This document shows positions 11,636 through 22,444 of a DNA stretch of 46,391 bases, piece by piece. Below the pieces are notes generated by a model. The model did not search any database. It saw only the letters and a program-made list of their open reading frames with translations, and had not been told where the DNA came from. Source of the stretch: Phytophthora quininea (Eukaryota > Oomycota > Peronosporomycetes > Peronosporales > Peronosporaceae); NCBI GenBank assembly GCA_011947345.1, contig JAAVTG010000902.1:1-46391 (forward strand), in the 5' to 3' direction. The position numbers and the translations under genes were made by a program. Position 1 is the stretch's first letter. Every line of letters starts with the position of its first letter.

Positions 11636-13376
11636 ATGGACTTCCAGAGCACGAATATGAGGCGCCACCGCCGGTTCTTGGCGACGTCAGGCTCGTGTTC
11701 CCAAGTGAAAACGTGTCTCTCGGAGGGGTCTACCGAATGCACTCTCGCCACGGATTTTTGTCCGCCGTGTGTGTATGCACTCACAGGCGGGGACTTCTCC
11801 TGCTACAGCAAAGACAGCTCCGGAGCATGTCCGTTTTCGTCGACTTATGCAGAGTGTCAATCGGGTAGTACGACGGCGGCTTCGACGGATGGATCGGTGT
11901 CGACGACGAGTTCAACAGGCGCCACCACCACCACCGCCGCCGCCACTGCCGCCCCGGCAGCTACGACAAAAACACCGTCAGCAGCCACAACTACAAAAAC
12001 ACCGTCAGCAGCCACGACTACAACAACACCGTCAGCAGCCACGACCACAACAGCACCGTCAACAACTACAACCACCACCACGACGGCCCCCGAGACAGGA
12101 ACAGCAACGACTGGCCCTTCCACCACGACCAACTCGGGAACTACAACTTATGGTGGGGGACAACAACGACAGGTGGAACAGGAACGAAGTCTTCAGCGAA
12201 CTCGTTGGGTTCCGATGCGTCGCAGACGTCGAAATCAAGAAATCGACAAGCAGCAACAGCGGCGAGTCGGCGATGACCGTCAACACCTCAGAAACCGGCA
12301 ACTCCCCACTGGGCGTCAACTTGGCACTGATCGGAGGTGCCGTGGTTTTTGTTGTGGTCGTCATGATTTTCATCGCGCGCCGCGTCATGAAACGTAGGAA
12401 AACCCCAGCGACCAGGCCTCGACGCGTAGGGGTGGTCCGAGGGGACAGGAACAGTAGGCACCGGACACACTGGAAACACGTCCGACATGTACTCGACGTA
12501 TAGCTACAAGGACTCCAAGGGCAGATCCGGCAGCGGACCGATCCTGCTCGATGCCAAGAAAAAGCAAGACCGAACGACTGCCGACTTTTCCAACTACGGC
12601 GGCAATGAGCACTACGATGACGACTCGCAGTACGACTCGCGGTACGACGGTAATTCCCAGTACGACTCGCGGTACGACGGTAATTCCCAGTACGACTCGC
12701 GCTACGATGGCGATTCCCAGTACGACTCGCGCTACGATGGCGATTCCCAGTACGACTCGCGCTACGACGACGACTCCCAATACGACTCGCGATATGATGG
12801 CAGCTCCCAGTATGACTCGCGATACGGTGGAGACTCGCAGTCCCAGTACAGCGGCCAGACGCAGTACTATTCTGAATACGGAGAGAGCACGGGCCCGGAG
12901 ACGGCGAACACCACCCCCAACACCCACTTCGTCGACATCACAGCCAGTTCTTTGGCTGTCGCGAAAGCTCAGGACACGTACTCGGCGCGCACCACCGGAC
13001 AGCCGCTGACAGTTAGCCAGCTCCACGACTCGATGGCGATTGGGGAGGACGACGACGAATACTACGAGAGTCGACGAGCCCCACCAAACTACGCCTACGC
13101 AACAGGCGGCAGGTTGGAGCCTCCCCGGCTTACCCTCAAAGCACCGGGCGGCAAGGCAAATTTGAATCTTCGAACACCAGCAGCATCCGCAGCGATTATG
13201 ACATCGTCGACCCGATCACGATGCAAGATGCCGAGCAGCGCAACACCGAGGATATGGAGGACAGTCGATACCCCAAGTTCTCGTTCGCTTCCGATTCGGA
13301 CGTCTACGACTCCGGCGACTCGTCTGAAGAGGAGGTGGACGAGCGCGGAATGCGGCACGGAGAGCGCATGATTTGA
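11636..13376 (+). CDS. Mucin-like single-pass membrane protein with cytoplasmic tandem repeats
   Basis: The extracellular part starts with eight closely spaced Cys (nt 11690-11850), probably a small disulfide-bonded domain. It is followed by a Thr/Ala/Pro-rich stretch with a 27-bp tandem repeat (TTKTPSAAT units), likely O-glycosylated. One membrane helix (VNLALIGGAVVFVVVVMIFI) at about 12315-12378 is followed by a basic stop-transfer sequence. The inner part carries seven copies of a 10-residue unit SQYDSRYDG(N/D) (nt 12625-12834), rich in Tyr, and an acidic Ser-rich tail ending ERMI at 13376. Frame shifts near 12160, 12235, 12400-12450 and 13160 are each cured by one base. No signal peptide is seen at the first ATG, so a 5' exon may be missing. 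The layout resembles cell-surface sensors or kinases lacking the kinase; this is inference. Confidence 0.75.
11966..12073 (+). repeat. 27-bp tandem repeat, four copies (Thr/Pro-rich coding)
   Basis: Four units share the core ACACCGTCAGCAGCCAC; the last copy is diverged. They encode a repeated Thr-Pro-Ser-Ala-Ala-Thr motif in the presumed extracellular stalk. Confidence 0.85.
12625..12834 (+). repeat. 30-bp tandem repeat, seven copies (SQYDSRYDG coding)
   Basis: Seven in-phase 30-bp units run from 12625, with TCCCAGTACGACTCGC as the common core. They differ mainly at third codon positions and at the last residue (Asn, Asp or Ser). Synonymous change between units suggests selection on the peptide. 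Confidence 0.95.
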
Positions 13377-13883
13377 GCGCGTCAAGTGAGTAGGAAATCG
13401 TCGAAGTCTAAAGCTTGTTGTGTCAATCCAGAGTTCATTTATCGTGCAACCCGTTCAACTTATTGTTTGTGTTGTTGGGTATCCGTTGACGGGCGCGTTG
13501 TTTCTCGGACGCGACATTGCCGTTTACGAGCCCAAAGCGGTCCGTAGGAACGGCGATCGAGACATGAGCGCAGCGTTAAAATGTGCTGCCGTCTTTCCAA
13601 TTGCTCCTTCAGATGGCGATGCAAAGCTAGGATTTGGGAGCTGAAAACTTCACAACGATGTCCTTACGGATCCGAGCGCCGTCGTGTTGTGGACGTAACG
13701 CGTGCAGTTTGAGCTTCCTGCACCGACTGCTGCCGTGCAGTAACGCTCTCGGTGAGCTTCTTTCCTGCCTTGAGAAGGAACAGGATGGATGGAAGTCTTT
13801 CATCTCGTGGTCGGTATCGGTTCATAATTAGTGGAGACCTTACTACATCGGGTCTTCGCTTTATCTGTGACTGTCCTTCTTCT
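13377..13883. other. Convergent intergenic region
   Basis: About 500 nt lie between the stops of the mucin-like gene (+) and RWP-RK gene 1 (-). The sequence is of mixed composition with short frames only. It presumably carries both 3' ends. Confidence 0.5.
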
Positions 13884-14812
13884 TTACCATCTCGCCATCG
13901 CCGTCGTGGAATTCGTGCTGCCGACCAGCGACGAAAGAGGCGGCAGAATCGCTGGCGATTCTCGTCGCAATGGTGGCAAGTGGATCGTTGGTGTTGGAAC
14001 GGCATTGGGCACGCAGTAGCTGACAGGTGGCTGGGGTTCCAGAGGCTTGGACGGAGGACACAGCTGATGGTATCGCTGGAGATGGCTCGGTTCGGTCGAG
14101 TATTGAATCGGATGCCACACCGGTGCACCCGCCGCAGAAACCGCCGCGCAATATGGAGAATGCGGTAGCAGTGGACCCGTAGGCGACGACGCGCGAGTTA
14201 TTGAGGCGGGAGGCACTTCATAGCTATTGCCTGAATCTTGAGCCGGCGGCGTCTTAACTTGCCTGCGCACGTCGTCGTCGTCCGATGCAAGCAGAGGGTT
14301 GCTCGTCGTCGGGTCTACAAGCAGCGCAGCGAGTTTGTTCTTCTGCTTGTTGAGTTGCTCGGCGTATGACTCGCGACGGGCGCCGTCGAAGTAGCCGATG
14401 GCGTGCTCCATGGACGCGATGCTCTTGCGTAGACCCGTGATTTGGCGGTGGGGCCAACGCGCGATGCCGTGTCGCCGACAGATTTTCTTCAGCAGCGTCA
14501 CGCAAATACCGAAGTTCGCCGCCACCTTAGCCAGCGGCTCTTCAAAGTGCGGACGCAGCATGTCCAGCGTGATGCTGCTCGACGCCGTCATGTTGGGTCG
14601 CGACGACGTTTTGACGACGGTGACAACGCCGGCGGTGGCGACGTTGTGGTCGATGAGTTGGCCGACGCTGTCGTCTCCGAGAGCTTGCGTCGCTTGATGG
14701 GCGTGCTGTCGGGGCCGACCGGGTGTTCGCGCTTGACCGCAGGTGAGTCGGCTGCTTCACGGTCGCCGACCGGGGCGGCGGCGGGGTTTCCAGGAAGCGC
14801 CGGGGCCTCCAT
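13884..14812 (-). CDS. RWP-RK domain transcription factor 1
   Basis: From ATG 14812, an N-terminal region with a basic nuclear-signal-like stretch (STPIKRRKL) leads into an RWP-RK domain at about nt 14445-14580. The domain has the helices LRPHFEEPLAKVAANFGI and LLKKICRRHGI, followed by RWPHRQI. The canonical final Lys of the RWPxRK motif is Gln here. A segment GLRKSIASMEHAIGYFDG and a short coiled region follow, then a Pro/Ser-rich tail. The family binds DNA and controls nitrogen response and gametogenesis in plants and algae. Oomycetes have expanded sets whose targets are mostly unknown. One frame shift lies near nt 14610, in an AAAA run. A related gene sits at 22445-23858 on the same strand. 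Confidence 0.9.
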
Positions 14813-16738
14813 TTCGCTTGTCGAGGAGTTGGCAAAAGGCGAGATAAGTCACAACACACCGACTGGCGTCGATATCGTCAGATGGCTAAGTGATTCGTTC
14901 GCGAGAGGTTGCTGCTGTGGATTGACTGGCGGCGAGTCTCAGCGCCGAATTTGAAGCGCGCCTTGCGTTGAGTCCGGTTGCACCCGTAGGACCAGGGGAC
15001 ACTGTTTTCTGTTGCTGCGTCGTTGGTTGGCGCTAGAGGCGCGCTCGCGGCGATGTAAACGGCGGCCGGCTGCAGTCGATCGCCTTCGGAGATCTTCAAT
15101 GAGACTGCGGACGATCGGCAGTCGACCGGTAGGCCTCGCTTGCGCTGCGTTCGAACAAACACCCTCGTTTCGAGAAAGCGTCTGGGTTATGGTGGAGAAT
15201 CGCAACGCTTCGACTTGCGTGCTCGCGGGCGAGTTTCCAAATGAACGAGGTCGAGCCGGTCGAGGAATGGGTGACCACGTGCGTTGGCAGTCGGGTTGGA
15301 GACGCCGGGCGCCGGTTCTTTCACGGATCGTTTGGTGAGACCGCCGCGTGTACCACGACCGAGGCGACGGAGACCGCTGATGTGTGCGTCGCCGTCGGGG
15401 GATGGCTTCGAAACCTTTTGGCAAGTAGCAACAGCGGAGAGCGATGCCTTCGGACCGGAATCGTCGTCGTTCAGGTCGACTCCATAGCCCCGCAGCAAGC
15501 AAACCGATCGCTCAGGTTTCCGTAGGAAGTTCCGTCGCGCGCCGGCGGCGGCACATGTCACGCCTGCTGCTCGGCGCTTTGTACCGGAGCTGCACCCCGA
15601 CGCGTCTCTGACCGATTGTATCTGCAGGATGCAGGCCGCAAAATGCTGTGGCTCGGTCCGACAAGCGGTGGCGTGACTACTTCTCGCCGCGGCTCTGCAG
15701 ATTGAAGAATTCGAACCGCGGGCGGCCATGTCGGCCGCAGCGCGAAAGTCTCCGCCGCAAGTCCGATGTGGCAGCAGCTTCTACCAGCCCGCCCGGGAAC
15801 GAGAAACTACTTTCCTTCGGGCCTGGATTCTCGCAGCAACGCCCCGTTTCCATTTTCTCGCGATCAGCAGCGCCGGAAAGGCATCGGGGCTCGTGCAGAG
15901 ACTGCCAGGCCCGTCCGCTTATCTCACTGCAATGTGTGGGTTGCTCCGGGTGCTCTTGCAGCGCTCAAAACGCACTCAACACCGTGACTGAGTCGCAGCG
16001 ACCGAGACTTTTGCCTCATTCGCGTCGGTCGCAGCAAATGACATGGTAATCGAGCGGCAGGATTGCCGTCGCCGAAGAGAGGAAGGTCTTGCTCACAGGA
16101 TCGTCTGGCCAACTTCATTGTCGAAGCTGGCGTCGGACGGTAGCGGATCCCAAGACCAGCGCGGCCCGCAGATGTGTCCTTCCTCGTCTGCATGGTACTG
16201 CACAGTATCGTCGGCCCGAGTCCCGTAGGTAGTCTTTGGATGGGACCGTTGTAGACGCGATCTCGACCAGTCCGATCCCGTCCGCATCATGGCGACTTTG
16301 CTGCAGTCGATGCGCGACACAACGCCGAGGGTCCTCCACACATCTCGGCGACACGAAATCACAGCTGAGTCAGCCGCGGCGACAGCTTCGCTGGAGAATA
16401 GCAATGGCGTCGTAGGCGACGGCAATGGCAATGACCTTTGGTCAGCGCTAGACAAGCACTGCTTGCTGTTAACCAGGAACTTCAACTAGTGGGTCAGTGA
16501 TCCAATCAGCCACGCCCGGTAAACGTAAACCTGGTCATCATCGCCAGCTTCCTCTTGGCGCTCAGAACCTACTTGCAGCCCGCAGAAATTGCCTGAGCTC
16601 AATACGTCGAGAGATTGGTGGTGCTAGCTAGTAGATTGGCCCCCGAGTTAACACTAATCAATATTCTGAACGCTAGTTAATGTTGCCAATCCCTCTTCAC
16701 TTCTGGATTCGCCGTCGCACCAGCAAGCAAGGCGAAAA
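14813..16738. other. 1.9-kb region upstream of RWP-RK gene 1, no supported gene
   Basis: The region between RWP-RK 1 (-) and the Fanzor relic (+) is GC-rich with many overlapping frames on both strands; the longest is about 187 codons. Their translations are Arg/Ser/Ala-rich and lack domains, as expected for shadow frames in GC-rich DNA. The part nearest 14813 must hold the RWP-RK promoter and leader. A decayed gene cannot be excluded around 15190-16485 on the minus strand. Confidence 0.4.
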
Positions 16739-18676
16739 ATGGAGGAAGACGTCGACCGGGCCTCCGCCAGCCACTCCCGCCCGGACATCGCTGAGCGGCT
16801 GCAACGCAACAATGGCCTCGACTTCTTTGTCATCAAGAAGACGATGCACCAGTTCTGCCGCAAGGAAACTCGGACACTTGCGTGGGATGAAGTTCTCCTC
16901 GACGTTAATCAGACAATCGCCGAAGCCTACCTGGTTGCGAGATTTTACGTTCTACGGCAGCTGGAGAGCGGGAAGGTGCTGGGCGTCATGGGCAAGGAAT
17001 TCTTCCAGACGTACCTCAGTCTCGTAACCAACTGCAGCAGGACCAAGCTATCCCTGCGGCAGCGATTCCAGCTCGAGCAAGCCCGTGCGGGCACTCGCCG
17101 GTCTCCTCACTGCGCAGAAGCGACCTTTCGGGCATGAACTGCGACCAAAATCTTCTACGGGCAGCCACCAAACGTGTTCAATGCAGAACTAGAGCTCGCT
17201 GGGTTTGACTTTATCCAGCTACGTGGCGCCACGGCTCCAATCGACGCTGCCCATCTCAGCCCAGGGTGGTTGAAGACAGCAGCCACAGCGATGGCGACCA
17301 ATGCTCAGAACAGCGTCGTAGCGAACTTCGCCAAGTGGTTGCGACAGCATGCTCTGGAGACGCTCGGGCTCAAGAAGGAAGAGGCTCATACTTTGCTCGA
17401 TGCAGTGTTTGCAGCAGACTACATCGGAGACGATCCAGCGGTCCACAGTCTGCGTGCGAAGACTCCGCGGGCTCCTAGCGGCAATGTAAGCTGGAAACAG
17501 CATGACTTGGTGCCAGTGATGCATGGATTCCTAAAGGACATCGAGGATGCCAACGAGCGAATAAAGGACAACGACGAAGTTGATGAGCTTCATGTCTACC
17601 GGTTGCTACCGTCCAAAAAGGGCTTCGAGGCTTCGTACTTCACCATGGACTCGAGTGCTCTCCGAGGGTTTCTGAAAACGGAGCCCCAACGTCGACTTGA
17701 CTATGACAGCGGAGATCGGCAACGAGACATGGACACTGGGGAGAGCTTGCACTGGAAGAATGAGTCTCGGTGGAAGGAGCTCAGCGATCTGTAGTGGCGT
17801 CGTTTCTTTTGTGTGAACGCAGTGGAAAAGGAGGAAAAGAGGACATTCGTGAGGGAGCTTGAGACGGACGAATACGGCCGGCGTTTCTATCCACATGAGC
17901 CATCCAACCAGAGGAAAGAAGGCAGCCGAAGCCACTACGTCTGACATTCTTGAACCCAGGCTCTCCAAAACACCGAAGGGCAAGCTCGCCGACTATGATG
18001 TTGTCTGGGGGCTGATCCGGGCCGAACCGACTTCATCACAGCTACCAATAACGCAAGCAAGAGCGTGCACTTACACACGACCGCCAACCGTAGTGCCAGT
18101 GGGTTAAGGCGGTCGACTCGACGCTCGAACAGAGAAATTGCGAGAGACACCGAAGTGAGCAACTTCCTCCGAGCCACGCCGACCAAGAAAACGGCGAGTC
18201 TATCGGTTTTCATGGAGCTCATCAATTTTATTTTGAGCATGGACGCAAGCTACTAACCTTTTTCTACAGGCCGGTTTTCAGAAAGCTAAAGTTTTGCAGA
18301 TACTCGCAGAAGACCCGTCAGGTCGACCGTGCAATCAACGAGATGGTGGAAAACAACAAAAAGTTGTTCATTGGCTTCGGTGATAGTGATGCCGCCTGCA
18401 GCTCCCACATCAAAAGCTGTCCGGCCGGCCCCGTCAAAATTCTAGCCCGCCGACTCGCATCTCAATGTAAAGTCGTAGTCGTCGATAAATTCAGGACTAG
18501 CTGCGTGCGCTTTAAGTGTGCATGCGCGGCAAAAATGACTGACCATAGCACCAAACGAGTCTTTCGCAACGAATGAGCAAGTCGTGAAGGCGCACAAGGT
18601 GTTGCAATGCTTGACGAAGAGTGGAGGCTGTGGATTGACTGTCCACCGGGACGTGAATGCGTCAAAAATAATCTGA
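16739..18676 (+). pseudogene. Degenerate Fanzor-type (eukaryotic TnpB-like) RNA-guided nuclease gene
   Basis: Fanzors are eukaryotic relatives of TnpB, programmable RNA-guided nucleases carried by transposons. Stepping between frames gives one long protein. Its N-terminal part has no bacterial counterpart I recognise. A RuvC-I motif of type DPGR followed by Thr-Asp sits at nt 18014-18028. The stretch SHIKSCPAGPVKILARRL then VVVVDKFRTS (18396-18500) matches the end of the family, followed by a zinc ribbon (Cys at 18502-18519 and 18607-18640) and RuvC-III RDVNAS (Asp codon 18650-18652). Signs of decay are an in-frame TAG near 17792, several single-base shifts (about 17090, 17130, 18010, 18235), Lys in the VDxFRTS motif where an acidic residue is usual, and Arg (18508-18510) where the first zinc-ribbon Cys is expected. 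Other members of the family have intact copies. The start is the ATG at 16739. It lies next to two hAT elements. Confidence 0.75.
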
Positions 18677-19636
18677 TCATCATCATGCGGCAGCTTCGAG
18701 GTGACCCCACACGGCCCGAAAGACTATGAGAGCAACAAGGCTGTCAAGAACGCGCTGCTGTTCTTCAGGACACATGATCCCATGGAGGCGCTGACGCTGC
18801 TAAAGTTCGAGATTGGTTTTTCAAGGCCGACGCGCCGAACAAGCACGTCAACAGGATGAAGATTTTTGTCAGCGCCGAAAGTCCAACAACCGGGGCGCCG
18901 TGATCGAGCACTTCCGCGACCCCCATTCGCGCTGAGTTTAGCTCGCGTGAAGGAAATTGAGGGTCGGTGGGGAAGTCTTTCCAGGGCATGTGGGTGGATA
19001 AGAAGTCTTGGAAAGCGCTGAAGCCAGAGGATGGGGGCAGAAGAGGTCTCGCAGCGCCTTATATCGGAGCGGGCGATTATTCACGCAGATGCGATTGAGT
19101 CGTTCCACAAGGGAGTGGATCTGTAGTATGTCGTGAATATATTAAAATTAGACGGAGCCTTCCATTGCAGCAGACCGGCGATTTCTGGGACTGAGAAGCT
19201 GTCATACGAACCGCTGATTCCTTTGCAGCAGTGGTTGCGCGAGGTAGACGGATGTGGATGGAGCTTGTTCCTCGAGGATGTATAGGATCTGTCTGCTTTA
19301 GAATATTATGCAATGTCAGCTTGAAGAGTAACAAAAATGCTTGGTGGCGACCGATGTTGCCGATTGCATTTGAAAGACGTGGGCTGACGTGCTGTCAACT
19401 TCCGGTCTCTGCTGACTGAAGGCTCCCGTCCCGAAGCGCTGTTTACGAAGGCTTGCACGTGTAGCTGAAGTATGTGGCAGGAACGACCATGGATATTGAC
19501 CAGATTTTTATTGGCATGAAATATAGAGCATCATGAGCAGCATGATAAACGACGTTGCTAGCGATTCTAATAGGAATGAGCAGTAAAATCAACTCCAAGC
19601 TTAAGCCTATCTGAATTGCAATGTGATATTGCCTTC
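18677..19636 (+). other. Fanzor-flanking region with decayed coding fragments
   Basis: Right after the Fanzor relic, plus-strand frames broken by stops and shifts encode fragments such as NKAVKNALLFFRTHDPMEAL (from about 18732) and ISERAIIHADAIESFHKGVD (from about 19060), with further coding-like sequence to about 19290. They look like eroded protein-coding sequence, possibly a passenger gene or an older element. I recognise no family. The part from about 19290 to 19636 is AT-richer and featureless. Confidence 0.35.
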
Positions 19637-21901
19637 TTATCTGGCCACAAAACCATTAAATGTAAAGCTGCCAACGATCTTCTCGAAACAACTATGCTTC
19701 ATCGAGAATGCAGTACTGCTTGTAAGCCAAACAATTTTCACGCGATGCTCTCGGCGGAAGATCGAACTACATGCGGCGATAATTTTCGGCGATGAAACCA
19801 AATCGCGGACGAAGTCAGGTGCTAAAGAACCCCTTTTACAGTTACAGTATTTTCGCTTGTCGAGAACGCCCTCTTTGAAGGTACACTTGTTGCGACGATG
19901 CCCAGACATTTTTCGCCAGCTTGCTGATGTGTGGATACTTCTGCTGGTTTGTCGACCACCACTGGCATGGGTATGTGCCTGACGTCACAGCCTTCAGTGC
20001 GATAATTTTGGCCAAATATCCAGCAAGCTCTGCGCTGCACTCCCTCTTCAACGTGCTTTTCTTTTGGTCAGATTGATCGTCAGGCCCATAAACGTAGTCG
20101 CTGATGAAACTTTTTTCCCTTCACTACGGGTTTCGGCGAAAAGATGACCCCACGCTCGGTAAGGTCGATTTCTTCAAGTGTCAACTACACAGCCGCATCA
20201 ATAAGCATTTTACGAGCTTGAGCCTATTCTTTTTGCCTTTGACATGACTCATGTTCCGTCCAACACGGGGGGTCTAGGAACGAAATTCACGATAGGTCGC
20301 TGCTCTCCAGACTCGCAAAGCGCTCGTTGAATAGGCTCAGTATTGTTTGCGGCACTCCGTCATGATCTCAATGATCTTGTTAACGTGTGGTTCTGTTCTG
20401 GCATGATGCTTGTCTTCATCGAACACGTTCTCCTGGCAGCGATGCTCCTTAAGACCGGCAATAAAGGGCAAAACCTGGGGAATGTCGGGTATCCTTGTCC
20501 TCCCAGTTCTTTAGCGACTTCGTCAAATGGATTCAGCAGCGTTCTCAAACAGTTGATGGACAACCAGTCAGCAGTATTTGGTCGCGTCAGCTTGTTCTGC
20601 ATGTCCTTGAATTCTTTAATCCCCTCGGCTGAGTGCAAATGGACGAAAAATTTTGTCGGCGTGTCTTTTAAGTCGATGAAACTCTGTAGCATTGCCCAGC
20701 AACTGTTCCAGCATGTCGGACAGTCAACCCTCAATGTCACCACTTTTGATGGAGCGACGCCCTCTTTATTTATCTGAATGCCGTCCAGGCAAGTTCGTCC
20801 TTTCGATGACTTTTTAAAGTACACTGCCAAAGAACGGAATCGCTGAACTATTGCGCGCATTGCCAACAATCTGTCCATTACTAGTAGTGACAGATCATCA
20901 TCCAGATATTGAGTGAGATTATCCGAAGCATCGTCTTCTTCGTGCTCGGTCTCAGGAACACCTTCCTCGTGCACAACAACTTCTTCCTAACCATCGTCGT
21001 TACTTGTATCGCCAGGCTTCTTTTTTTTACGTGACTAGACCGGAAACAACGAGATGCAGCTCATGAGCTATACATGAGGCGTGGAAAACGCCCATGATGT
21101 TCTCTGCGGCGACCATGTTCGATCCTGAGTCACGGACGAACCGACAGCAGAGATCATTTGACAAGTCCTAATCGTCCATAATGTCTCGAAGACAATCAGC
21201 TATCTTTGTTGCGTCGTGTTTGCCCGAAAGCCCTTTTACTTCCAGCGTCCAGCCCACAAACTCGGCCAACCGATCGTTGATGTAGTGAAGAGTGAACGCG
21301 ATGTAGGATCGGGCGTTCCATGCTATCCAGATATCACTAGTAAAAGAGTAATATGTGCAGCTCCGCGAAATTCAATGCTTCCCTTCGCACTGAAGATCTC
21401 TGGTCAGAGCGGCAATATCACTGCGCAACGGAGTACGCTTGGGCAAGTGTAATTTGATGCCGCAAATGCTCTCAGTAATGTGCATCACAAATGCGATAAA
21501 GCCTCATCCTCAATCATCAACAAAGGCCGAACATGAGCACCAACCCACCGAGCTAAAAGAGAATATATCTCCTTTTGCTGTTCATCACTGATTTCACGAA
21601 GTGGAGGTGGTTTGTCGATTGTTCCAGCCTCAGCAAGTCCTTGAGCAAGGTTTCGAGCATGATTTTTATTTGTGGTCTTCTCGGGCTTGCCGTAGTTCTT
21701 GAGCTCCACTGGGTGGTACTTGCGCATGTGTTTTTCGGCGCCATTATTCTGCCTTTGAAAGCGCACCGCCCGCTTGCATTTAGTACTGTAAGGATAAGCA
21801 GCATGCTCGTTATTGACTCGGTTCATCTCCACTTGCCAGAACTCTTGCTTGGCAACAAGAGCATTACACTGCCAATATTCGGGCTTCCGAATTCGGTCCA
21901 T
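19637..21901 (-). mobile_element. Degenerate hAT-superfamily DNA transposon (transposase relic 1)
   Basis: Read right to left, successive frames show the hAT layout. A BED-like zinc finger (Cys...Cys...His...His) lies near 21690-21800. The RNase-H-like core starts TSDIWIAWNARSYIAFTLHY (about 21330), then GSNMVAAE and CIAHELHLVV (about 21050). The segment DCPTCWNSCWAMLQSF follows at about 20700. The C-terminal dimerisation part has WWSTNQQKYPHISKLA and VPSKRAFSTSE at about 19850-19960. The reading is broken by an in-frame TAG near 21170 and many shifts, so it is inactive. I could not identify its ends or target duplication. Its sequence is not close to the second hAT element at 25321-28314. 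Confidence 0.8.
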
Positions 21902-22025
21902 AGGGAACTATTTGTACGGAGGGTTCGGCATCACCGTTCCGTACACCGGATTTTGCCACACGGGAGCCTTGAGCGCTGTTGCAGCTTCATTCGACGCCTG
22001 TCGGAGTGAACTTGAGGCTGTGTGT

Positions 22026-22444
22026 TCATCTACACATTAAAGATCTCCTTCCAATATTGACTGAGCTCGGACAGGGTTGAACACCAGCTCCACGAATCTT
22101 TGCTGTGCCAGTGACGTCTCTGCAGACTTTGCGCTTTTTTGGGTCGTGTCTCTGTAGTATCGAAAGCGAGTGGCCTGAATGCTGGTTTTGGGCAACTGCC
22201 TTCGTCCCCCAGCAGTGACGCTTGTATGATGTCGAACAAGTCGTCTTGCAGCGTCGTCTGCAGACATTGCTGGCCACCGGCCCGACAACTACACCAAAGA
22301 AAAGTAGCAGGATCGGCATTAATTTTATTAATCACTTCTAAAGTTTTTGTCACTGTTGACCACTCAACACCCAAACGATCATAGACTGCAGCATCTTGGC
22401 TGTGATAAATAGTAGCGTCGCTAACCGCTTCTGTCGGTTCTAAT
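22026..22444 (-). other. Uncharacterised open frame downstream of RWP-RK gene 2
   Basis: A minus-strand frame open from 22521 to 22026 overlaps the end of RWP-RK gene 2 in another phase. Its translation is of ordinary composition, for example VEWSTVTKTLEVINKINADP, so it may be more than chance. A one-base error near the RWP-RK stop would fuse it to that protein as a longer C-terminal tail. I recognise no domain. Confidence 0.3.

Noticed and set aside
14939..15729. Overlapping minus-strand frames of 180-187 codons
   Set aside because: GC-rich shadow-like composition, no motif, and several frames equally long over the same bases.
18722..18880. Possible effector (RxLR or CRN type) fragment after the Fanzor relic
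   Set aside because: No signal peptide, no RxLR or LxLFLAK-type motif and no intact frame; left as unassigned decayed coding sequence.
21913..21945. Inverted repeat TGTACGGA / TCCGTACA with a 17-base loop
   Set aside because: Only 8 bp of stem near the start of the dead hAT; not convincing as its terminal repeat or as an RNA structure.
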